Positions 8,184-16,398 of a stretch of 64,000 nt of DNA are shown piece after piece (position 1 is the stretch's first letter; the number at the start of each line of letters is the position of its first letter). Origin of the DNA: Bin76 sp963665765 (lineage in GTDB: Bacteria; Actinomycetota; Acidimicrobiia; Spongiisociales; ZC4RG35); the NCBI GenBank assembly GCA_963665765.1, contig OY762464.1, positions 1,178,001 through 1,242,000 on the forward strand, given 5' to 3'. Position numbers and translations under genes: made by a program. Below the pieces are notes generated by a model. That model made no database searches, had not been told where the DNA came from, and saw only the letters and a list, made by a program, of their open reading frames with translations.

Positions 8184-8393
8184 TAAGCCGCGCCGGCCTT
8201 CACTCGGAGGCGATGGACCTGCGGCGCCAAATGTGGGCCGGGCGACTCAAAATGGAGTTCCAAAGCCTCGCCGAGGTTGACAAGGGCTGCGTCGGGGGTG
8301 GGGCCTTGGCTCGCAATATCAACCTCTAACGCCTGCAGCGACAAACCAGTCGTCTTCTTGCCAAACAACAGCCGTGAACTGCATTTCCTGCAT
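8183..8393 (-). pseudogene. hicB: HicB-family antitoxin with a one-base frameshift
   Basis: From ATG 8393 the frame reads MQEMQFTAVVWQEDDWFVA, the opening of HicB antitoxins, then stops early. The rest of the protein (ALEVDIASQGPTPDAALVNL, then GEALELHFESPG) lies in a second frame ending at 8183. Removing one G at about 8336 joins the two as DWFVAQALEVDIASQG, the family consensus. HicB normally neutralises HicA and represses the operon. It begins 31 bases after the DNA methyltransferase stop, so it may once have been the distal part of that operon. A sequencing error at one base is the alternative. Confidence 0.7.
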
Positions 8394-8424
8394 GACCACT
8401 CCACCTTAACCGGTTCTGAGGACC

Positions 8425-11400
8425 TTAAGGCAGGTTTAGATGAAGACTCGGCGGTTCGCCACCGGATAGCTGGTCGAAGGCTTGGAAAACGTATCGCTTG
8501 GTGCGGTATTCGCCGTGTTGTTTGATCTCCTCCCGCTTGAGGGCGGGGAAGGATGAGCTGGGAGGAGGTGCGTCGAGAATCCACTCCAGGTCGGAGCGAT
8601 CGAGGCGGTACATATGGGCATAGATGGCGTCGAGTTCACTCTGCAGAAGGTGACGACGCTGATCGTCCCATTGGAACGGAGGGCCGTCATAGCCGAGATC
8701 CCGGGCGAAGCCTTCCAGGTCATGGGCGGTGTAAGTGAGTTCCAGGACCCGGGGCACGACGAGTTCAACATAGGTCTCCAAGCGGGGATGGGGCCTTTCC
8801 AGGTACGCCTCGGGTGGCAGCACCGGCAACTGCTTGACGATGAAGAAGTTCATATGCATACCGCCGACTGAGAAGCGAGCCGCCCAGTCGAGCGGAATGC
8901 TGTTCATATTTGCCAAGATCAACGCCGCAGCAACTCCTGGAAACCTTGAATGTTCAACTATTGGAGCCGTGTTTCCTATGCCACCACTCGGGACGTTACT
9001 GGATACCAAAGTCCGCTCATTCGTGGCATTTGTGATATCTCGAAAGGTCTGGAACCACTGCGACCCCATTAACCGAACCAAGGGAGCGCCGTCGGTCATC
9101 GCGGAAACCCGAATGATCCAAGAGATCGAAGTTCTTTGATTTGTGGAGTGAGTGACCTTCCTAAAGGAAAGCAACCAACCCTGATCAGAACGCTGGTATT
9201 GCCTACCGCTGTCATCGGAATCACTGCGAGTATCCCAGTCCGTTCGTCGGTTGAGCGTGTGATATCTCGAAGAGTGAGTTGGTAGCCAGCTTGCAGAGGA
9301 TATCGATGGCGTCCCCCCCCCCCCGGTGAACGCCTTCGCCCCTTGAGACCTGGCCGGCTGATCCTTTTCTGCCCTACCCAACCTGTCCAGCACTTCTGAT
9401 TCGGGGACCCAGTAGCGGGGGATGATGACCGTCTGCGGGTTTTGCTTTTCCTGGGTGGTCATGGGGCGAGCTTTCCCTTTGCCGATGTCCTGGTCGGAAA
9501 CGTCGGCGAAGGTGGCGAAGCGGTGGTCGTATTGGTGGAAGAGTTTGGCTTCGTATAGAGGCAGATAACGATCTTCTCCCCGCACGAAAACGTTGCCTTC
9601 GAGGAACCAGCCCTCTTCTTCCAGTTGCCGGCGGGTACGGAATAGGCCTGAGTCGTTGGACATATGGAACATTGTTGAGAACTTGATATCCCAAGGGTTC
9701 TCCTCCGGCTCGGCGCCGTGAGCCTCTTTCCAGAGCACCCCGGCGCGGCGGTACAGCTTGGCGGCGACTTCCATATCCCGTCGGCTTCGGAAGATAGGGC
9801 AGGTCCGGGTGTTGGGGTTGAATAGAGCAAAATCCCCTTCTGCAAGAGAAAAACGGCGCTCTCGCTCTTTGAGATGTTCGGTCTGGCGCAAGAAGAAGGC
9901 GAACTCGGCCCGTGGTTGGGGTCGGTGGGCACCGGTCAAGGTGAGCAAGCAGAATTTATAGGAGCGATGAACACTCGGGAAAACACCCTCCCTGTTTTCG
10001 AAGTCGTAGAGACTGACCAATCTTCTCTGGTTGACTATCTGGTTGAAATAGTTCCGTGTCGAATGATCTGTGGAGATTCCGGTGGGGATGATCAGACCGC
10101 CACGGCCTCGGGGGCCGAGCAGGTCCAAGAAAGTTTCGGCGAACACCGCGTAGGTGTTGATATCCCCGGCGCCGGTCGATGGGAACCTGTTTCCGGTGCG
10201 TAGGAACTGGCTGGCCGCTTCGGATTCGCGTTTGGCGGCCTGGAATCCCGAATAGAGGGCTTGCTCGGCTGGGATGGCATCGGAACGCGCCAGTTGTCTT
10301 ATCAGCCGACCCCGCGCCGCCTTATTGGGAGCCGCGGCGATCTCCGGTGATCGCCACGCAAAGAATTCCTGCTCCTGCAACTTGATGCGTTCCCATGGTG
10401 GGTTACCGAGGATCACGTCAAATCCCCCCTCTTGCATGACTTCGGCAAACCGCAGATACCAGTGGAAAAACCGATGCCGTTCGGCCAGATCGGTCACCAG
10501 GGACTCAACCCCGGGACGGGGGGAAATATCCAGATCAAGGCGCTCCAGGTCTTCGGAATAGGGCACCTCGGCCTCGGTTGATTGAGTCTTGGGAGCGAAC
10601 CAGGCGCCCGCGAACAGGTCGGCCCGAAGCTTTTCTCGCCGGTGCGCCATGTCCCGGTTGGCTCTCCTCCACGCCGTGGCTTTCCGAATCACGTCCTCCA
10701 GGGTGTTTTCGGGCATTCCTTCAAGGCTGGCGGCCGCTCGAGCCAGATCGGAGACGCCGTCCTCATCGAACAGGCTGAACGTCTTGTGCCCGGCAGATTG
10801 CCGGTTTCGCTTCTTCAGGCTGCGGCAGACCAATTTGTCGTCGCCGGTCAAAGGTTTGTAGGCCTCCCCCGGCATCCCTTCGGTCATTATCTCGGGATCG
10901 AGAACCCCGATCAAACTGTCGCCCATTTGGATGTGCGCATCCAGAAAGGACAGTGGCTTGCCCGGTTCCACCGTCTCGATCCAGAGCGCAGCTTTGCACA
11001 ATTCCACCGCCAAGGGGTTCTTATCCACTCCGTAGATACAGTGCTGCACCACTTCCCGCAGGGCGTGCTGGCGGATGGTTTCGTCCATCGTGCCGTCATC
11101 CGACTCCAAGCGGGCTATCTCGGCCGCCATCCGCCGGGCCGCGGCCAACAGGAAATGCCCCGACCCGCAGGCCGGATCGAGCACTTTCAGCCGCAAAATG
11201 GCCGCCGTCGGGTCTTCGGGATGGTCGGCCACCGCCTCGGCCAACACCGGCTCCAAAGCGGATTTGATCAACTCTCCCACCAGAGTGGGCGGGGTGTAGT
11301 AGGAACCGGTGAGCTTTCTCTGCGATCCCTTGGTCTTTATAGCTGTTCCATCCCCAACGAAGCCGAACGACCACTGGCCGTTCACCTCCACCACCGGTTG

Positions 11401-12699
11401 CAACTCCAAGAGACTCTCGTACACCGAACCGAGTTCCTCGGTGCCCATGTCCCGGTAGTTGACGCGGGTAAGTCCTCGGCGGGTTTGGAAGAAACTCAGA
11501 ACCCGAATGGCTTCCAGGAGATGTCGGTTGGAAATGGCCGCTCGGTCGAACTCGGGGCATTGATCTGCCGAAAACAAACCACCCAGTGCCGGAAGGCCGA
11601 GCGCCGGCTCTCCCTGTCCCAACGCCCGGAAAGTGATAAGAAGCCCCTGCCAGAGATCCTGATGTCGATCGTATGACCGCCTCAGCAGAGCGCGCTCCTG
11701 CAGTCGAGCCAGGGAAAAACCGGACGCGTAAATGGCTTGCTGGTGGTCGGTCACCCCCGGAGCATGCAACAGATTGCGCTCCTCGACGTTTAGCAGAAAC
11801 AACAGGCGGTAGATCAGCCGGAGCAGCTGCTGATAGTAACTATCGGCCGAGATCGACCCATCATGCAACGCCGCCCGCAGGTCATGGTTGGCGGGATGCT
11901 GGAGGAAACCATTGCCCAGCTGCCGAAGCGCCGAAGTCACCCCATCGCGCAGGTTCTCCCGGGCGCGCTCGCCGGTCTCCAAAGCCTTGGCCCGCCAAGC
12001 TTCCATGATGCAACTGGACGGTCTTTGGTCGGCGGGTTTCAGTCGGCTGGCATGAATGGCCAACCACAGAGCGGCAAAGTCGGGATAGAGCTCCTCTTGG
12101 AAAATCAGGTCCAGGTCGGCCTCGAGATAGGAGGGCCGGGTGAGGCTCGGGTTGTCCCGGAGGATGCGCAATCGGGAGCCGTTGGAGACTATCCCCCACA
12201 GGCAGTTGTCCTCGGCGTTGAGATACTCCTGCATGAGGGTGTGGGGCGCCTGCCGGCGTCCTTCGAAACCAAACCGGGGATGGGCCTGGTCGAGGCCGAA
12301 ATCCCGGGTGACCAACAAGAGCGGCACTGCCTTGTCCCAGGCGCGATGGGTGAGAGAATAGGAGCGGTCTCCCAGAGCAACGCTGTGCCCCGTTTTGGAC
12401 AGATCTTCATATCCCAAGGGCGACCTGAGCAGGGGAACCAGCCAGTCGTCCACCCCCACCTTGTGCGGACGCACGCCCAAGCGCCGCCGGCGTTGGGCAT
12501 ACCGGGTGTAGTAATCACTGCAGATGCGCCAATACCGGGCGAGTTCCTCTTTGAGCACCAGGGATTTCGACAAGCCGTAATCGGGGCCGGCCTGGTGCGG
12601 GGCCTGCTGGGAAGCGATGGCCTGAAGAAACTCGGGCGGCAGAATCCCACCTTCCACCCGAAGGCCCGTAAACCCGTGACTCCGCCGACCTCTCGCCAC
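8425..12699 (-). CDS. Large Eco57I-class N6-adenine DNA methyltransferase, DISARM/BREX-like, with poly-G tract
   Basis: 1424-residue protein. Residues 1-480 are an N-terminal domain as in DrmMI/PglX-like enzymes. Motif I VLDPACGSGHFLLAAA lies at about 506-521. Motif IV GNPPWE at about 765-770 is the NPPW form of adenine-N6 methylases. The C-terminal region holds FRDITNATNERT and NFFIVKQLPVLPPEAY, typical of target-recognition parts of this class. It would mark host DNA as self in a defence system. Start is GTG 12699 after GAGGAATAA. Residues 1126-1129 are encoded by 12 consecutive G, followed by a threefold-repeated segment (listed separately), so slippage would truncate the protein. It lies downstream of the SNF2 gene, separated by an oppositely oriented gene. 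The exact system name is inference. Confidence 0.9.
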   Translation of the reverse strand: MARGRRSHGFTGLRVEGGILPPEFLQAIASQQAPHQAGPDYGLSKSLVLKEELARYWRICSDYYTRYAQRRRRLGVRPHKVGVDDWLVPLLRSPLGYEDLSKTGHSVALGDRSYSLTHRAWDKAVPLLLVTRDFGLDQAHPRFGFEGRRQAPHTLMQEYLNAEDNCLWGIVSNGSRLRILRDNPSLTRPSYLEADLDLIFQEELYPDFAALWLAIHASRLKPADQRPSSCIMEAWRAKALETGERARENLRDGVTSALRQLGNGFLQHPANHDLRAALHDGSISADSYYQQLLRLIYRLLFLLNVEERNLLHAPGVTDHQQAIYASGFSLARLQERALLRRSYDRHQDLWQGLLITFRALGQGEPALGLPALGGLFSADQCPEFDRAAISNRHLLEAIRVLSFFQTRRGLTRVNYRDMGTEELGSVYESLLELQPVVEVNGQWSFGFVGDGTAIKTKGSQRKLTGSYYTPPTLVGELIKSALEPVLAEAVADHPEDPTAAILRLKVLDPACGSGHFLLAAARRMAAEIARLESDDGTMDETIRQHALREVVQHCIYGVDKNPLAVELCKAALWIETVEPGKPLSFLDAHIQMGDSLIGVLDPEIMTEGMPGEAYKPLTGDDKLVCRSLKKRNRQSAGHKTFSLFDEDGVSDLARAAASLEGMPENTLEDVIRKATAWRRANRDMAHRREKLRADLFAGAWFAPKTQSTEAEVPYSEDLERLDLDISPRPGVESLVTDLAERHRFFHWYLRFAEVMQEGGFDVILGNPPWERIKLQEQEFFAWRSPEIAAAPNKAARGRLIRQLARSDAIPAEQALYSGFQAAKRESEAASQFLRTGNRFPSTGAGDINTYAVFAETFLDLLGPRGRGGLIIPTGISTDHSTRNYFNQIVNQRRLVSLYDFENREGVFPSVHRSYKFCLLTLTGAHRPQPRAEFAFFLRQTEHLKERERRFSLAEGDFALFNPNTRTCPIFRSRRDMEVAAKLYRRAGVLWKEAHGAEPEENPWDIKFSTMFHMSNDSGLFRTRRQLEEEGWFLEGNVFVRGEDRYLPLYEAKLFHQYDHRFATFADVSDQDIGKGKARPMTTQEKQNPQTVIIPRYWVPESEVLDRLGRAEKDQPARSQGAKAFTGGGGTPSISSASWLPTHSSRYHTLNRRTDWDTRSDSDDSGRQYQRSDQGWLLSFRKVTHSTNQRTSISWIIRVSAMTDGAPLVRLMGSQWFQTFRDITNATNERTLVSSNVPSGGIGNTAPIVEHSRFPGVAAALILANMNSIPLDWAARFSVGGMHMNFFIVKQLPVLPPEAYLERPHPRLETYVELVVPRVLELTYTAHDLEGFARDLGYDGPPFQWDDQRRHLLQSELDAIYAHMYRLDRSDLEWILDAPPPSSSFPALKREEIKQHGEYRTKRYVFQAFDQLSGGEPPSLHLNLP
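8956..9272 (-). repeat. Three divergent tandem copies of a conserved methyltransferase segment
   Basis: Each copy encodes 30 residues built on RDIT..TNERT. Copy 1 (9272-9183) reads LRDITRSTDERTGILAVIP, but only in a frame reached if the poly-G tract changes length. Copies 2 (9165-9076, FRKVTHSTNQRTS) and 3 (9045-8956, FRDITNATNERTL) are in the frame of the present sequence. Offsets are 107 and 120 bases, so copy 1 is out of frame with the others. Copies 1 and 3 share TTCGAGATATCACA. All three align without gaps over 30 residues. Related methyltransferases normally carry this motif once. Confidence 0.8.
9313..9324 (-). repeat. Homopolymer of 12 G (coding strand), candidate phase-variation tract
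   Basis: Twelve C on the plus strand read as GGG GGG GGG GGG in the methyltransferase (residues 1126-1129). Runs of this length slip readily during replication. With 12 G the frame continues to 8425. With 11 G it reads through copy 1 of the repeated segment and then stops about 60 codons later, near 9079. With 13 G it stops about 30 codons after the tract. It is the only homopolymer of comparable length in the window. Confidence 0.85.
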
Positions 12700-12879
12700 G
12701 CGTTTATTCCTCAGATGCGCCCGTGGGGAAAGCCACCAGCGTCAAGAGCCTGCCAACCGGAATCCGAAGCCGCCAAGCCGGGATATTTCGCTCCCGAGTC
12801 AAGATAGAAACCAAAGAAGCCGATACTAATATTCACCTACTATCACGAGAGTATCCTGATCAAGCGGAAGGAGGGGGCT

Positions 12880-13470
12880 ATGAATACGGCCCAACTGGTT
12901 AGCCTGATCACCGCGGTTTTGGCGGTCTTCGCCGCGACCGGCGCGCTCATTTTCAAAACCGGCAAGTGGGTGGGAGGAGTCAACGAGCAGTTGGCCACCC
13001 ACAGTTCCCTGTTGCGGGCGATATTCCAAGAACTGCGGACCATGCGTCAGGACATGGGGATTATGCGTCAGGACATGCGGACCATGCGTCAGGACATGGG
13101 GGCTATGCGTCAGGACATGGGGATTATGCGTCAGGACGTTCAGCAGCTTTATCACCGTCTGTCTGAGCCCACCATTGCCAAGAACAGCCCACGTCGTCTG
13201 TCGGAACTGGGCGAGCAAATCGCGGAGGACCTCGGAGTTGCGAAATGGGCCAGGCAAACGGCTGAGCAAATGCGGCAGAGAGTGATCGGGAAACGTCCCT
13301 ATGAAATCCAAGAAATCTGTTTCACCTATATCTATAACGAGTATCAGCCTGACCCCGAGTTCGACATAGCGATCCGGGAAGCCGCCTATGAGCACGGCAT
13401 AGACGACAGGTCGGTTCTAGCCGTTTTGGTTATTGCCCTCCGAGACGAATTTCTGAGCAGGGTGGCGTAA
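12880..13470 (+). CDS. Membrane-anchored coiled-coil protein with heptad repeats, embedded in the defence locus
   Basis: 196 residues. One N-terminal membrane helix (about 6-27, LVSLITAVLAVFAATGALIF) precedes a short linker and a coiled coil containing five near-identical heptads of the type MRQDMGI/MRQDMRT (about residues 53-87). The C-terminal part (about 100-196) is a soluble helical domain of no known family (ending VLAVLVIALRDEFLSRVA). It starts at ATG 12880 behind AAGGAGG. It lies on the opposite strand between the methyltransferase and the SNF2 helicase genes, with about 180 bases of divergent promoter space on one side and a convergent end on the other. It may be a sensor, tether or inhibitor for the flanking system, but that is speculation from position only. 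Confidence 0.8.
   Translation: MNTAQLVSLITAVLAVFAATGALIFKTGKWVGGVNEQLATHSSLLRAIFQELRTMRQDMGIMRQDMRTMRQDMGAMRQDMGIMRQDVQQLYHRLSEPTIAKNSPRRLSELGEQIAEDLGVAKWARQTAEQMRQRVIGKRPYEIQEICFTYIYNEYQPDPEFDIAIREAAYEHGIDDRSVLAVLVIALRDEFLSRVA
13036..13140 (+). repeat. Five 21-bp tandem repeats coding heptads
   Basis: Five consecutive 21-base units around ATGCGTCAGGACATG encode one coiled-coil heptad each. The units differ only at the first codons (CGGACC, GGGATT, GGGGCT). Because the unit is a multiple of three, copy-number change would lengthen or shorten the coiled coil without frameshift. Confidence 0.9.
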
Positions 13471-13530
13471 GGGCCTCCACCGGCGGCGATCAACGCTCAC
13501 CGTGCAGATTGTTGCAGCCTGCTCAGGCGG

Positions 13531-16392
13531 TCAAAACGCCACGAACGGCAGGAACACGTAGATCCCGATTTTGTCCACCGGCAGCGCCGGGGTGACGGTA
13601 TATCGCAATCCCCTGACCCCGGAAGCGTCACGGATGCGGCGGTGATCGGCCAGTAGTTGTCGGGCTCTCTCCCGGGCGATGTCATCGAAATGGTGTTCGG
13701 TGGCTGGAAGGGCGTCGATAGTTGAGCGGATCAGCCGGGCCTTCTGCCCAGCCTCCATGTTGCGGGCAGGTATTGAGGCCAACAGATCCAATGCCTGCGG
13801 GTCGGCCAAAAGGCGGGGCGCTTCCCCGCCCTCCACCGCCACCGCCAGGCACTCTTCCGCCAGAAGGGTTCGAAGCGCAACGTATCGGCCGTCGGCGGTT
13901 CGCCTCTCCACCCCCAGCTGACTTCGAAGCCGCAAGAGGTAGAGCACCGTTTTGGTTCGCACACCTTTGGTGAACATGGCGTTCACACGGGCGCCGATCT
14001 CCGCCCGGTCGGTCTCCAGCGCCTGTTCGGCCACGTAATCCGCCAAAGTGGTTACCAGGGGGTGGGTGCGGTGCACATAGGCGGCGCCGGTGGGGGCGGG
14101 GTGAGTGAAAGCCAGGCGCGCGGTTGGCCTGAACCCCACAGCTTCCAGGCGATCCTGAAGCGGTTTGGGAAGATGGCCCACCGGCAAGCGGCTGTAGCCG
14201 TTTTGGCGGTGAAGCGGAGCTCCCAAACGTTGCGAGGAGACCCGGACAAAACGGGCCACATCATCGGGGCCGCCCAGAATCGAAACCGTCTTGTGCCATT
14301 CGGGGAGCACATCGTCGGGCCTCAAACGGCGCTGCGCGAAAACTGTGCGGGTCACCCTGCCCCGAGCCACCTGCCAGGCGTTATCCACTTCCAGCTCGGT
14401 GTCCTCCAAATCGAAGCCCCTTTGGCGGTTGGAGCTTTGGAGAAGCACCGCCTTCATGATGGCGTCCACCACCTTGTGGTTGTCGGCGGGGAGCGGCACC
14501 GCCACCCCCAGCTCTTTGCGAATCTTCTCGGCCTTTCTCAGGATCACCCGCAGCACCGCCCCGTCCACCGGATTGTCCTGGCCGTAGAGCATCAGGGCGC
14601 GAACGACGGGGCTGGCCTGCCCGAAGCGGTCGGCCCGGCCCTCCCGCTGCTCGTGGCGGGTGGGGTTCCATGTGAGGTCATAATGGACCACCGCGTCGAA
14701 GTGCCGTTGCAGATTGACCCCTTCGGAAAGGCAGTCGGTGGCCACCAAAACCGGCGTCACGCCGTCATCCAGTTCCGCCAGCTCCTCCACCCGTTCCTCA
14801 CGCTGGTCGGAAGTGAGTTCTCCGGTCACCACCAGGATGTGGGTTTTTCGCTTGGGCAGGGCGGCTCGGAGTTCTTCGCCCACATAGTGAGCGGTGGCGA
14901 TGTAGCGGCAGAACACCACCGGCTTGAACCCGGCGGCGATGAGCTTTCGCGTCTCTCTGATCAGCGCCCGGAGTTTGGGGTCCTGTTTGGGACCGCGCAG
15001 GGCGTCGGCCCGCTGGATTAAACGGTGAAGCTCCGCCACCTCATCGTCGTCTCCCTCCACGCCCTCCAAGGTCCCGGCGGGAACGGTCTCATCGAGCGTC
15101 AGGGAATCGTCGGCTGCTTCGTCCATCACCGTTTCCCGGCCGGTGCGATCCAATTCTTCCAATTGGGCCGGTTCGTCTGCGCCTTGAGAGGCCCGCAGGC
15201 GGGTGCGCAACGCCAACGATGCGGCCGCGGGGCTGGAGGAAAGGCATCGCAGCAACGCCAGGGCCGCCCACCACGACATGCGCTGCTGAAGCTGGGTGCC
15301 ACCCTGGGCATCCTCAACCATCGAGCGGGCATAGGCCAGCACATCATCAAAGATCCGGCCCCAGTCGCCGATCAACCGATAGGTGGCCTCCCGACTTTCC
15401 CGCACCGGGAACCCGGCCGCGTCTTTCCATTCATCGATGTCCCCCCGCCGCCGTTGCACAAAATGGGCAGTGAGCTCCTGGCGCAGGGATTGTCGCTCCT
15501 CCCCGGAAGGCAACTCGGCCAGTTGGGCGAACCTGGGTTCCAAGAGACCCAAGAGATTGTGAAAGGCGACATCGTCGCCCGAATGGGGAGTGGCGGTGAG
15601 AAAAATCATGCCGCGCCTCGGTTGGCTCTCGGCCAACCCCTTCAACAGTTGGTAGCGCTGATGACGGGTGTTGGTGTTGGAGCGAACGCAGGTGTGGGCT
15701 TCATCCACCACCACGAAGTCCGGGCAGGCCCGCAGAAAATCATTCCGGCGGCGGTCCGACTTGATGTAGTCCAAGGAAACCACCGTGTGGGGATACACCT
15801 CGAAGATAGATTCGTCGGGACGCAGACCCCGTTCCAGGCGGGCAGCGGTGCCGGTCCGGACCACCTCTGCCTCGATGCTGAACTTGGAGTCCAGTTCCTT
15901 CTTCCACTGCTCACACAGATGGGGTGGGCAGATCACCGTGAATCTCTCGACCTCGCCGCGGTCGATCAGTTCCCGGACGATCAAACACGCTTCGATGGTT
16001 TTCCCGATCCCGACATCGTCGGCCACCAACAGGCGGATAGGTTCCAACTTCAAAGCCATCAACAAGGGAACCAACTGGTAGGGCCGGGGCTCGACATTGA
16101 TATTGCCAACACTGCGAAACGGCCCGGCCCCGGCCCGGAGCTTGAGCCGGAGGGCGTCTCGAAGCAGGAGAGCGGCTTCCTGCGAGCCCGGCCGGTCGGG
16201 ATCGGGCAGGTCAAAAGTAGCGGCCACCGGCGGCGCCGGTTCCAACGGCAAGTAGATCAGGGTGGCGTCCTCGTCGGCCCCGCCCAGAGGGCGCAGTTTC
16301 AGAAGGTCGGGTCGAGTCTCGGGCAGCACCACCCATTCGCGCCCCCGGGCCCGAACCAGATCACCGGGCTTGAAAGAAACCGCGGGCACCAC
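13531..16392 (-). CDS. SNF2-family helicase (DrmD-like)
   Basis: 953-residue SF2 ATPase. Motif I ADDVGIGKTIEA is at about residues 124-135, motif II VVDEAHT at about 228-234, motif III LTATPHSGDD at about 265-274, and motif VI in the C-terminal RecA domain, REGRADRFGQ, near 590. A basic region with no named domain follows. The N-terminal FKPGDLVRARGREWVVLP resembles the small beta domain at the front of DrmD/DpdE-type proteins. Such enzymes translocate on double-stranded DNA without classical strand separation. Start is GTG 16392, 6 bases after the stop of the upstream helicase gene, so the two are one operon. Assignment to a DISARM-type complex rests on its neighbours. Confidence 0.9.
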   Translation of the reverse strand: MVPAVSFKPGDLVRARGREWVVLPETRPDLLKLRPLGGADEDATLIYLPLEPAPPVAATFDLPDPDRPGSQEAALLLRDALRLKLRAGAGPFRSVGNINVEPRPYQLVPLLMALKLEPIRLLVADDVGIGKTIEACLIVRELIDRGEVERFTVICPPHLCEQWKKELDSKFSIEAEVVRTGTAARLERGLRPDESIFEVYPHTVVSLDYIKSDRRRNDFLRACPDFVVVDEAHTCVRSNTNTRHQRYQLLKGLAESQPRRGMIFLTATPHSGDDVAFHNLLGLLEPRFAQLAELPSGEERQSLRQELTAHFVQRRRGDIDEWKDAAGFPVRESREATYRLIGDWGRIFDDVLAYARSMVEDAQGGTQLQQRMSWWAALALLRCLSSSPAAASLALRTRLRASQGADEPAQLEELDRTGRETVMDEAADDSLTLDETVPAGTLEGVEGDDDEVAELHRLIQRADALRGPKQDPKLRALIRETRKLIAAGFKPVVFCRYIATAHYVGEELRAALPKRKTHILVVTGELTSDQREERVEELAELDDGVTPVLVATDCLSEGVNLQRHFDAVVHYDLTWNPTRHEQREGRADRFGQASPVVRALMLYGQDNPVDGAVLRVILRKAEKIRKELGVAVPLPADNHKVVDAIMKAVLLQSSNRQRGFDLEDTELEVDNAWQVARGRVTRTVFAQRRLRPDDVLPEWHKTVSILGGPDDVARFVRVSSQRLGAPLHRQNGYSRLPVGHLPKPLQDRLEAVGFRPTARLAFTHPAPTGAAYVHRTHPLVTTLADYVAEQALETDRAEIGARVNAMFTKGVRTKTVLYLLRLRSQLGVERRTADGRYVALRTLLAEECLAVAVEGGEAPRLLADPQALDLLASIPARNMEAGQKARLIRSTIDALPATEHHFDDIARERARQLLADHRRIRDASGVRGLRYTVTPALPVDKIGIYVFLPFVAF

Positions 16393-16398
16393 TGCCTC

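Noticed and set aside
9313..9324. Poly-G tract as a simple sequencing error
   Set aside because: Homopolymer error is possible, but the present length keeps a 1424-codon frame open through to conserved C-terminal motifs, so 12 G is a real coding state. The alternative frame also carries a conserved segment, which chance would not give.
10582..12807. Long plus-strand frames opposite the methyltransferase
   Set aside because: Antisense shadows. The minus-strand frame has clear methyltransferase motifs and start signals.
13036..13140. Tandem repeats considered as a CRISPR array
   Set aside because: Units are 21 bases with no spacers and lie inside a gene, coding coiled-coil heptads.
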